64,000 nt of DNA from Stropharia rugosoannulata (Eukaryota > Basidiomycota > Agaricomycetes > Agaricales > Strophariaceae). Under the pieces are notes generated by a model that ran no database searches, was not told the DNA's origin, and worked only from the letters and a program-made list of their open reading frames with translations. Location: NCBI GenBank assembly GCA_028532985.1, contig JANCIK010000007.1, positions 1,674,001 to 1,738,000 on the forward strand, given 5' to 3'. Position 1 is the stretch's first letter; each line of letters begins with the position of its first letter. This document shows, in pieces, positions 36,601-45,533 of the stretch. Both the position numbers and the translations under genes were made by a program.

Positions 36601-37276
36601 CGACATCACGTTTGCGTCCAAATCGACTTCATCCATTCACCGTGCTGTGAAGCAACTCAGTGAACGATTCAAATGCAGGGATCTCGGTGCGACGGAGTTT
36701 CTACTAGGTGTTGGCATAACCAGGGATCGCAGCAAACGCAAGATTTTGCTTCACCAGCGCCAGTTCATTCTGGACATGCTTGAACGTTACAGTATGCAAG
36801 ATGCAATTCCTGTCACCACTCCTATGTCAGCTGGCACCGTCCTCACTCGTGCAATGGCACCTAGCAGTTCTGACAACATCGAGTTCATGCGAAATGTTCC
36901 CTACCTCAGCGCCATTGGTTCTCTCCAGTATCTCGCCACAATGACACGTCCTGACATCGCACACACTGTGTCTTACCTTGCTCGCTTTAACAGCAATCCT
37001 GGACCGCAGCACTGGACAGCAGTCAAGCACTTGTTCAAGTATCTGAAAGGAACACTTGAGTACAAGCTGGTTTACTCTGGTTCGCTTGGTACAGATCTGT
37101 TCACAACTTACTGTGATGCTGCACACGGCGACTGCAAGGACACTGGGCGCTCTACTGGTGGATATGTCGTTCTCATGGCTGGTGGTGCAATTAGCTGGTC
37201 TAGCAAATTGCAGAGCATTGTGACGCTCTCTACCACTGAAGCTGAGTTTGTGGCTGCTGTTGAGGCTGGCAAGGAG
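33674..37276 (+). pseudogene. Gag C-terminus and pol, unit 5, cut in RNase H by E
   Basis: Unlike units 1-4 this pol runs past YSDGT through YIDD (about 36594-36605) into RNase H and stops at VEAGKE, where element E's LTR begins. An inserted base near 34552, a lost base near 35031 and a substitution making TAA at 35252-35254 break the frame. From 35288 the frame is open for 664 codons. At about 36360 the sequence changes from the unit 1-4 type (CACCAATGGTGAC) to the E type (CACGAACGGTGAC), so the 3' half appears to derive from another copy. Confidence 0.88.
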
Positions 37277-37480
37277 TGTTGAAAGCAGACTGCTTACAGG
37301 CGCAGAGAGCGAACCTAACTCACACAGAGATGGTGGTGGTAAGAGATTAAGAGGCATCTACACTAGTACATGCCTAATATACTACCATAAGCGAGATTAA
37401 CTATATATGGAGCGTACTAAATATAGTACGCGATATCTAATCTACTGCTGATGGTCAAGTCCAATGCATGTAATCTAACA
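37277..37480 (-). repeat. 3' LTR of copia element E
   Basis: 204 bp, TG...CA. It differs from the 5' LTR by six substitutions, two of which look like CpG or G-to-A changes. Confidence 0.92.
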
Positions 37481-37528
37481 CTCCCCCGTGACCAAGGCAG
37501 TCTCTATACTACAGTATATACACTATGG

Positions 37529-40500
37529 TCAAACTCCCATGTGAGAGCGACAGTAATCTACTTTAACTGCAGAGAGCAGTTTGGTGAGAATGTCAGCCAC
37601 CTGTTGTGTTGTGGGTATAAACGAGGGTGTAATGACTCTGTTCTGTACAGCATCGCGTAGCCAGTAAAAGCGAAGGTCGAGGTGCTTCATACGTCCGTGG
37701 TGCTCTGGGTTCTTCGATACACTGATAGCAGACTGGTTGTCAATGTGCAGTGTGGAGGGAACCGGAATCGTAAAGCCAAACTCGCGCAGAATGTTGCGCA
37801 TCCAGGAGATCTCCTTGCCAGCCTCAACCGCAGCCACAAACTCAGCTTCAGTGGTAGAGAGCGTCACAATGCTCTGCAATTTGCTAGACCAGCTAATTGC
37901 ACCACCAGCCATGAGAACGACATATCCACCAGTAGAGCGCCCAGTGTCCTTGCAGTCGCCGTGTGCAGCATCACAGTAAGTTGTGAACAGATCTGTACCA
38001 AGCGAACCAGAGTAAACCAGCTTGTACTCAAGTGTTCCTTTCAGATACTTGAACAAGTGCTTGACTGCTGTCCAGTGCTGCGGTCCAGGATTGCTGTTAA
38101 AGCGAGCAAGGTAAGACACAGTGTGTGCGATGTCAGGACGTGTCATTGTGGCGAGATACTGGAGAGAACCAATGGCGCTGAGGTAGGGAACATTTCGCAT
38201 GAACTCGATGTTGTCAGAACTGCTAGGTGCCATTGCACGAGTGAGGACGGTGCCAGCTGACATAGGAGTGGTGACAGGAATTGCATCTTGCATACTGTAA
38301 CGTTCAAGCATGTCCAGAATGAACTGGTGCTGGTGAAGCAAAATCTTGCGTTTGCTGCGATCCCTGGTTATGCCAACACCTAGTAGAAACTCCGTCGCAC
38401 CGAGATCCCTGCATTTGAATCGTTCACTGAGTTGCTTCACAGCACGGTGAATGGATGAAGTCGATTTGGACGCAAACGTGATGTCGTCAATGTAGATGGG
38501 CACGAAAATGCGAACTGTGCCATCTGAGTAGATGTACACTGACCTGTCTGCTTCCACATGCTTGAATCCCATGTCAGTGAGAACTGAATGCAACTTCGTG
38601 TTCCATTGCCTAGCTGACTGCTTGAGACCGTAAAGCGACTTGCGCAGCTTGCAGACCTTGTTTGGTGCACCTTCATGGAATCCCTCAGGCTGCAGCATGT
38701 AGATGTCCTCATCCAAGTCACCGTTCGTGAATGCAGACGAAATGTCCACAGAGCGTAGTTCGAGGTCTTCTGTAGCTGCAATAGCCAGTATCATGTGCAA
38801 GGTTGCTGGACAGAACGTGGGAGCAAACACTTCGGTGTAATCGACTCCAGGACGCTGACTGTAGCCCTTTGCGACGATACGAGCCTTGTAACACTCCACA
38901 GTGCCATCTGCATGACGTTTGACCATGAAGACCCAACCAGAACCAATAGCTTTTGCACCAGGTGGCAAGTCAATGATTTCCCAAGTGTTGTTCTGCAACA
39001 GTGTGTTGTACTCTGCATTTGCTGCATCTTGCCATCTGTCTGTGTCGTCGCCCTTGAGTGCCTGCTTGTAGTTCTTGGGATCTGACACAGTAGCAGCACC
39101 AGCAAACTGAACCTCTTCCAGACCTTCGTCAACAGTGTAACTGTCAAGTTCGTCATTATCGAGGTCATCATTCTCAGAAGGCGGTGTAGACGGCGGTAGA
39201 GGTACAGCAGCAGGTTTGACTTTCCACCATTCACCAGGAGGTCGAGATTCACGTGTAGTGCGTCTCAGAGGCTCAGCAACGACTTTGGGTTCCACAGGAA
39301 TGGGAGGTGCAACAGTACGAGGCAGTTGGGGCACGTTTGGAGCAGAATGCTGATCTCGTCGAGTTGAGCATGTCGGTGTTTTCGTCGATTGCGGAATGTG
39401 ATGCGATGACTCCAACTTGACTGTGGTACTGTCAGACTCGTCTTTCGACGCCCTATCCGATGGTACTTGACTCGACTTGCTAGGACCAGTGGTTGGACCG
39501 GAATGCACATGCGATTTCCCAGAATGCAAATTGGGCAAAGTTGAGCACTTCGGTAAACTCGACGATTTCGCACAAGCAGTTGGTTTCTGCGAGTTTGGAG
39601 TAGGTGCATCGTGTTCGTCGTCAGACGACGAGTCAGATGGTGCTGGTCCCGCCGAAGGAGGTGCAGTTGGTGCGTCTGAGTCATCAGTATCCAAGTCAGG
39701 CAAATAGGCAGCAGTTGAATCCCCCCCAGAATCTGGCACATCTGAGAAATGTGAAGGCGTGCCCTTTGGAAACAGGTTAATTGGTGAAGTAATCTTCAAA
39801 CCAGGAAAGCTGCGTTCATCAAAGATAGCACGTTCAGAGATCACATACTTCTTAGTGGACAGATTGTAGAACTGCCAGCCTTTGTAGCCTGTAGGATAAG
39901 CGACGAAAATGCACTTCTCAACGTGTGGTTGCAGTGACTTGCATTTGTCTCTCTGCACAAAGACGTACGCAGCACAACCAAAAACACGGAGATGGCTCAT
40001 ATCGGGTTTCTTGCCATGCCATGCAGTGTAGGGCACAGAGTCAGTCAGAGACGACGTAGGGAGCCTATTCCACACGTGAATGTAAGCAAACACTGCAAGT
40101 CGCCAAAACGAGAGTGGGAGCTTTGCCTCTACAAGCATTGCAGTGATGTGCTCAGCAATAGTGCGATTGGCACGTTCAGCAACACCATTCTGCTGAGGCC
40201 GATTGCGTGTGCTGTGTCGTCTGTGAATGCTGCATTGCTCCATAAACCGTATGAACTCGTTTGACATGTATTCACCAGCCTTGTCATCCTGCATAGCCTT
40301 GATTTTTGCATTCAGCTGGTTCTCTGCATATGCCTTGTACACCTTGAATGCATCAAATGCATCCGACTTGCGCTTCAGGAACATGACAGCATGCAGGTGA
40401 GTGCAGTCGTCGATGAATGTGATCCAGTAGCGATGTCCCTCAGGTGTAGGCACTGAGATCAGACCATGCAAGTCAGAATGCACCAATTCAAGCGGTTTCG

Positions 40501-41515
40501 TCGATTTGCGAGTTGAGCTCGGAAATGTACCAGACGTCATCTTGCCAGCTAAGCATGGTTCGCAAATTGGATCTGGCTGCTCTTTCGACGTTACAAGCAT
40601 GCCAGTGACCAGATCCTTCGAAAGCAGCTTGTTGATGTGTGCATGGCTATGATGTCTGCAACGATGATGCCAGAGCTCTGCATTGAGGGGTAGAGTGGAT
40701 GACGATGAAGCAGAGCACGCAGATTCGCAAATGGGACGAGTGAGACCATCCAGAATGGCAGCGTGCGATGCATTGATAGTTGCAGTGAAGATGGTCTTGC
40801 CAGAGCGGTTGAAGTACATCTTCTTTGCATCGATCTCAATCAGGATGCCAGAGCACTTCGTGAGGTACAGGCATGCGAGCAGGTTGTTGCGCAACTTGGG
40901 GACATGCAGAACACGTTTAATGACTACTGCGTCTGCTTTCTTGCCATTGATGACTGGGTGGAACACCACATTGCCAACACCCTCAGAGTAGACGATAGAA
41001 TCATCTGCAAGACGAATTGGGACACAGTGAGGTTTGTACTCCACAATCCAGTCTCGATGAGGCGTCATATGGCTAGTTGCACCTGTATCTGCAAGCCAGT
41101 CGAAATCATTGCCTTGTGCGTCACCTGTAGCAAGTGCAGACGCAAAACCTGCATACTCAACGATTTGCGATGTCTCCTCTGCTGGGGGCGAAGCAGAGTG
41201 TGCCATTTGACCAATAGCTGCCAGAGTCGACCACATGCTGACTGGGTCATGCAGAATGTGAGCCAATTGTGATTTGAGCTCGTTCTGAACATGACTGTGG
41301 ATGTAGCCAGCAGCAGCAGTCGACTTGCTTGTCCATATGTCGTGTGCCTCGATCTCAGCCATAGACGGCGTGAGAGAGAGCACAGGACGCTTGCATTCAC
41401 CAGTAACCAGACGCCACAGCTCCTGAGAGCGTAACCATGCTTTCATGTTGCAAGACCAGAGTTGGTAGTTGGCAGTGCTCAGTTTGTCAAACTGAGGTGT
41501 TGCGAAGAAACTCAT
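37529..41515 (-). CDS. Copia gag-pol polyprotein, intact (1328 aa)
   Basis: One uninterrupted frame starts at MSFFATPQFDKL. Residues 1 to about 135 are a shortened gag with no CCHC knuckle. Protease carries DTG at 143-145. Integrase has the HHCC zinc site and a catalytic triad at about D348, D411 and E447, the last two separated by 35 residues as expected. The Ser/Pro/Asp-rich linker covers about 590-780. RT has YIDD at about 1008-1011. RNase H ends with HIDNQSA and the ADILTK tail. The product would cut itself, copy the RNA and integrate the cDNA. About 170 gag residues present in the tandem units are missing, so assembly probably needs Gag from another element (inference). Confidence 0.94.
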   Translation of the reverse strand: MSFFATPQFDKLSTANYQLWSCNMKAWLRSQELWRLVTGECKRPVLSLTPSMAEIEAHDIWTSKSTAAAGYIHSHVQNELKSQLAHILHDPVSMWSTLAAIGQMAHSASPPAEETSQIVEYAGFASALATGDAQGNDFDWLADTGATSHMTPHRDWIVEYKPHCVPIRLADDSIVYSEGVGNVVFHPVINGKKADAVVIKRVLHVPKLRNNLLACLYLTKCSGILIEIDAKKMYFNRSGKTIFTATINASHAAILDGLTRPICESACSASSSSTLPLNAELWHHRCRHHSHAHINKLLSKDLVTGMLVTSKEQPDPICEPCLAGKMTSGTFPSSTRKSTKPLELVHSDLHGLISVPTPEGHRYWITFIDDCTHLHAVMFLKRKSDAFDAFKVYKAYAENQLNAKIKAMQDDKAGEYMSNEFIRFMEQCSIHRRHSTRNRPQQNGVAERANRTIAEHITAMLVEAKLPLSFWRLAVFAYIHVWNRLPTSSLTDSVPYTAWHGKKPDMSHLRVFGCAAYVFVQRDKCKSLQPHVEKCIFVAYPTGYKGWQFYNLSTKKYVISERAIFDERSFPGLKITSPINLFPKGTPSHFSDVPDSGGDSTAAYLPDLDTDDSDAPTAPPSAGPAPSDSSSDDEHDAPTPNSQKPTACAKSSSLPKCSTLPNLHSGKSHVHSGPTTGPSKSSQVPSDRASKDESDSTTVKLESSHHIPQSTKTPTCSTRRDQHSAPNVPQLPRTVAPPIPVEPKVVAEPLRRTTRESRPPGEWWKVKPAAVPLPPSTPPSENDDLDNDELDSYTVDEGLEEVQFAGAATVSDPKNYKQALKGDDTDRWQDAANAEYNTLLQNNTWEIIDLPPGAKAIGSGWVFMVKRHADGTVECYKARIVAKGYSQRPGVDYTEVFAPTFCPATLHMILAIAATEDLELRSVDISSAFTNGDLDEDIYMLQPEGFHEGAPNKVCKLRKSLYGLKQSARQWNTKLHSVLTDMGFKHVEADRSVYIYSDGTVRIFVPIYIDDITFASKSTSSIHRAVKQLSERFKCRDLGATEFLLGVGITRDRSKRKILLHQHQFILDMLERYSMQDAIPVTTPMSAGTVLTRAMAPSSSDNIEFMRNVPYLSAIGSLQYLATMTRPDIAHTVSYLARFNSNPGPQHWTAVKHLFKYLKGTLEYKLVYSGSLGTDLFTTYCDAAHGDCKDTGRSTGGYVVLMAGGAISWSSKLQSIVTLSTTEAEFVAAVEAGKEISWMRNILREFGFTIPVPSTLHIDNQSAISVSKNPEHHGRMKHLDLRFYWLRDAVQNRVITPSFIPTTQQVADILTKLLSAVKVDYCRSHMGV

Positions 41516-42233
41516 GATTGCAGGTGAAGCGAAGTGGTGAACGACGTGAAGTGGTATGAGGTGGTAGCTGAGAATGGCGCAAACGATGTGGCAAAGTTGC
41601 GAGACGAGCTAGGCTGAATTGCACGAGCAGTGGGCAGAACACTTGCAGTATCACAATTAGGCCGAGTTGAGCACTTGCAGTAAAACGTCGATTGCACGAG
41701 CAGCACTGAACCGATTGACACGAGATTGAACGAAGGTATAGTTCAATGATGCGGAACGTGTGTGATCGAGTTGTGCGAACGACAGTGACGATGTGCTAGT
41801 GCAGTGAGCAAAACTGTTTGAGAGTGTCAATTGGACGGAGTTGAGCACTCTGGTGAAGAACAGTGAATTGCAAGTGAACGGCTGAGCGTGGCGACCTGTG
41901 AGTGGGCAAGTGACGAGAGACACGTGTAACGATGAGGTCCTCAAAAGAACCACGTGTTTCAACAATCAGGGAAGCCCGGGGAGCGAAGTCTCTGGTGAAC
42001 ACCAAGAGAGTGCTATTGACCTAAAACCAAGAGAAGCGGATTGCTCGATAACCGTGCAAGCTGGTGTAACGCAGGTGGTACCAGAACGACGGTTGTGACG
42101 TGGCAGTCGTGCTCACGAAAAAACGAGGCAAAACGAACGACAATGAGTGTTAGGTTAAGTACCAAGCCACTCAGTGGAGAAAGGACAGTGGAGAAGTGAT
42201 GAGTAGGATGCTCAGAGCGCAGGGCTCATAACC
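41516..42233 (-). other. 5' leader and PBS of copia element E
   Basis: A leader of about 0.7 kb closely matching that of A. The PBS at 42217-42233 reads GGTTATGAGCCCTGCGC on the minus strand. No coding frame is supported. Confidence 0.75.
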
Positions 42234-42437
42234 TGTTGAAAGCAGACTGCTTACAGGCGCAGAGAGCAAACCTAACTCACACAGAGATGATGGTGGTAAG
42301 AGATTAAGAGGCACCTACACTAGTACATGCCTTATATACTACCATAAGCGAGATTAACTATATATGGAGCGTACTAATTATAGTACGCGATATCTAATCT
42401 ACTGCTGATGGTCAAGTCCAATCCATGTAATCTAACA
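42234..42437 (-). repeat. 5' LTR of copia element E
   Basis: 204 bp with TG/CA ends. Its outer end joins F at 42438. Confidence 0.92.
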
Positions 42438-42677
42438 GAGTCATCGCATCACATCCCACAATCGACGAAAACACCAACATGCTCAACTCGACGAGATCAG
42501 CATTCTGCCCCAAACGTGCCCAAACCGCCTCGTACTGTTGCACCTCCCATTCCTGTGGAACCCAAAGTCGTTGCTGAGCCTCTGAGACGCACTACACGTG
42601 AATCTCGACCTCCTGGTGAATGGTGGAAAGTCAAACCTGCTGCTGTACCTCTACTGCCGTCTACGCCACCTTCTGAG

Positions 42678-45533
42678 CATCACGAAAAAGACTTTTGATC
42701 GGAGGGCACTTTAGGAAAGTGCGATCAGATCATCAATTGATGGGGCCTTTAACTACTTTAGGATGTCATGAGATGCCTTGGCATGTCCTGGCATGCCCTG
42801 GCATGCTTTGAATTTCCATGCAACGTGGGGAAATAAAGCCAGCTTGAACGACTTTTCCCACCTTCATTGTTGATTTTCAAACATTAAAATTATACACATT
42901 ATGTGGGTGACATGCCCATTTAAGTACTTCAAATAGTGCGATAATTTGATTATGTAAGCCTATCCAATATCACACTAAGTCGACTAAGTCCTCTAAGTTC
43001 ACTTGCACTTCACTCTTGTCTTCCCCACCCCCCTCACCCAACTTTACTTGTATGCTTGGGCTTCACTCTACTCAGGCAGTTTTGATGGCTGCTACCTTGT
43101 TGGATCCTGACCTGGGCTTAGGGCAGACAAGGATGGATCATGGAATGGGCCTGTTCCAATAGAGATTGCTGTATATCGTCGGAACGGTGAACCGCATTAT
43201 AAAGCGGTTTTTTGGTACATTTTTAGCTCGTCTATACGTTTCTAACGCACCCAAGAACACTCCAAACGAACCAGTATTCGACATGCAAACTTAACACCAT
43301 CTGGAGACCCCTATTGGTACAGTTCACCATTTCCCTTCTCATCTGTTTATTCCGAGCCTTCGGTCGCCCCAGATTCAGAATGTGGGCAATTATGCGATTC
43401 TAACGAGCTCAATACCAATGGATTTGGTCGCCTGGAAGGCGAGAACCGGCTATGTTACCCTCCTTCCCCCAATTTCCGATGTTTTATTGATTTTAAAGGT
43501 ATGTGTTGGGTTTATTGTGTCATTCTTTTCACATATGAGCTCCTGAAGATTAGAGGATTCCATCGAGTGCTTGAACGTTCGATTCCGACGCCTGGAAGCC
43601 ATACAACTGTGATGTGCTCCTCCTGCCCCTGGACTGCCTCTGCTTGTAAGTGCCATAACTCCGGATCCTGTCCACCTTCACTCCTAATTTCTTTTGCACC
43701 TTCAAGACCATCTTAGTCCTCTGCCAACCGTCTCCAAGATCATGCCAATTCATCCAGTACTTGCCAAGTATCACCTTATAGGTGTCAAGTCCCCTTTCAC
43801 CACTTTCTATCTTGTCCGTTTCCTCCGAGCCCTCGGTCACCGCATATTCATATTGTGGGCAATTATGCGATTCTAACGAGCTCAAGACCGATGGATTTGG
43901 TCGCCTGGAAGGCAAGAACCGGCTATGTCTCTCTCCTTCCCCCAATTTCCGATGTTTTATCGATTTTAAAGGTATGTGTTGGGTTTATTGCGTCGTTCTT
44001 TTCACATATGAGCTCCTGAAGATTAGGGGATTCCATAGAGTGCTTGAACGTTCGATTCCGACGCCTGGAAGCCATACAACTGTGATGTGCTCCTCCTGCC
44101 CCTGGACTGCCTCTGCTTGTAAGTGCCATAACTCAGGATCCTGTCCACCTTCACTCCTAATTTCTTTTGCACCTTCAAGACCATCTTAGTCCTCTGCAAA
44201 CCGTCTTGAAGATCATGCCAAATCATCCAGTACTTGCCAAGTATCATCTTATAGGTGTCAAGTCCCCCTAGGACACATTTTCCCTCATATATCTGTCAAT
44301 ACCCGGCCAAACAGTATGATCTTTGCATTTCCTGGTTCGTCTCATTAATACCTATCGAACAGTACCATTAATTGCGCGATTTGACAAGCTTGAGGGCGAT
44401 CTCACTCTGTGTGTCCTCCTACCCCTAGGTGGGACAAATTAATTCATAGGTGCGCTTCTAGATGTCCTGAGTGTCTCAAACTTTGGGAAAACTTACTCAA
44501 CTACATAAGGTACCCTTTCCTGTGACGGATTAATTTTTGGGGCCACCAAGCGTCCTTCATCTCAAGTTGCTAGTCAACTTCGGAGTTTTGGAGTATTTCT
44601 TTGATTCTGACATAGGTTCGTCTCCAATCTCCTTAATTCTTTCTATGATGAACTCACCTTGATTGTAGCTTTCTAACGAGCCCTTAAACGCTATATATTG
44701 TTGCTTGGAATCCAAAAATCCGCCATGTGCTCCTCCTCCCCCTCCCTCCTCCAGGTAAAGTACTTCATATCTTGGGTTCCAGTTCGTATTTTTGGCTAAT
44801 TCTTTTTGGAGTCTCTTACTATAGATATGTATTGACTAATCGACCAGTTTATGGCGTCCGATATGCCCTCAATATCCGATGTCCTTAATGACCATATAAC
44901 TACTATTGCAGACTTAAATATCATCTCCCTCCTTTAATTTTCAACAAAGGCTTTCGAAATTTGGCATGTTCATTCACCATTTATGTTGGGTCTGAATGCG
45001 TTCCTTACACAAATTTTGAGACTCCTGGATGCCTGTGAGTAGCCATGTCCTCCTCCATCTCCCTGTCTTGGACTAATTTTGCTCTAAGTCAGGAACAACT
45101 TCTTCAATTGCGTCGCGGTTTTTTTCAGCTTCTTCGCGTTAATTCAGGCTTTCTAACGAGCCCCCGAACACGTTATTCCAAGCAGAATTACCATCTTCAT
45201 AAGCGCCCTATCACTGTGTTGTATTATATGTATCTACATGAATACTGTATTATCTAGTGTAGTTAGAGTCAATATATAACTTGTTTTTTATAAGAAGTTT
45301 GAATAGTACTTGTTAAATGGCATTATATATAAACATCTTTGAATGATACAAGGCCCATCTGGTGGATCCTAGGATGCCTTGAGCTGCCCTGGATTGCCTT
45401 GGGAAAGTTGTACCTGGTAGTTTGCAGAGGGACCTTGCCCTGAGTGCACCTAAGGGCCCTGGCTGCCTTAGGATCTCTAAGGCTGTGCCAGGGAGATACA
45501 AAGCCCCTGGGGACAAAAGTCATTTTCCTGATG
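42678..45533 (+). mobile_element. TIR element H, copy 1 (2.86 kb, non-coding)
   Basis: The insert splits copy F. It begins CATCACGAAAAAGACTTTTG and ends with the complement of CATCAGGAAAATGACTTTTG, so it has terminal inverted repeats of about 20 bp. The flanks share AG (42676-42677 and 45534-45535), a possible 2 bp target duplication. Near the left end are a hairpin (42706-42722), the palindrome CATCAATTGATG (42731-42742) and three 10 bp GGCATG repeats (42778-42808). The interior has no convincing gene but degenerate repeats sharing TTCTAACGAGC and CTCCTCC-CCCC words. It is a non-autonomous DNA transposon of unknown superfamily. Confidence 0.75.
43326..44270. repeat. 473 bp direct duplication inside H1
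   Basis: 43326-43797 and 43798-44270 are near-identical neighbours with a period of about 473 bp; the phrase TATGTGTTGGGTTTATTG occurs at 43500 and 43973. H2 has only one copy, so the duplication arose in the H1 lineage. The two similar short open frames it produces (about 43501 and 43974) are by-products of the repeat. Confidence 0.85.

Larger units (their letters stand above)
10508..37276 (+). repeat. Tandem array of five copia-derived units of about 5.4 kb
   Basis: The LTR start TGTTAGATTACATAGGC recurs at 10508, 15897, 21301, 26703 and 32099, giving periods of 5389, 5404, 5402 and 5396 bp. Units 1-4 each contain, in order: 203 bp LTR, PBS, 0.76 kb leader, gag, and pol cut off in RT at YSDGT, then a ~925 bp antisense pol fragment that abuts the next LTR. 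Unit 5 has no antisense piece; its pol continues into RNase H and is cut by element E at 37276. No unit has a 3' LTR. LTR-LTR recombination therefore cannot explain the array; duplication of a whole composite segment can. Units differ mainly by short indels. Confidence 0.92.
37277..42437 (-). mobile_element. Copia element E, full structure with two LTRs
   Basis: A 5161 bp minus-strand element with 5' LTR (42437-42234), PBS (42233-42217), leader, one open gag-pol, PPT (37487-37481) and 3' LTR (37480-37277). It is the only complete copy in the window. The flanks are unusual. The left flank is unit 5 RNase H (GCAAGGAG) and the right flank is linker sequence of copy F (GAGTCATCGC). There is no 5 bp target duplication, and the LTRs differ at about 6 of 204 positions. 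This suggests a recombinant between two insertions rather than one clean integration. Confidence 0.92.

Noticed and set aside
10508..37276. CRISPR-like or satellite array
   Set aside because: The repeat unit is 5.4 kb and made of recognisable copia parts; there are no short repeats with unique spacers.
43501..44189. Two paralogous small proteins in H1
   Set aside because: They are the same frame in two copies of a 473 bp duplication, with no homologue-like features and no matching open frame in H2.
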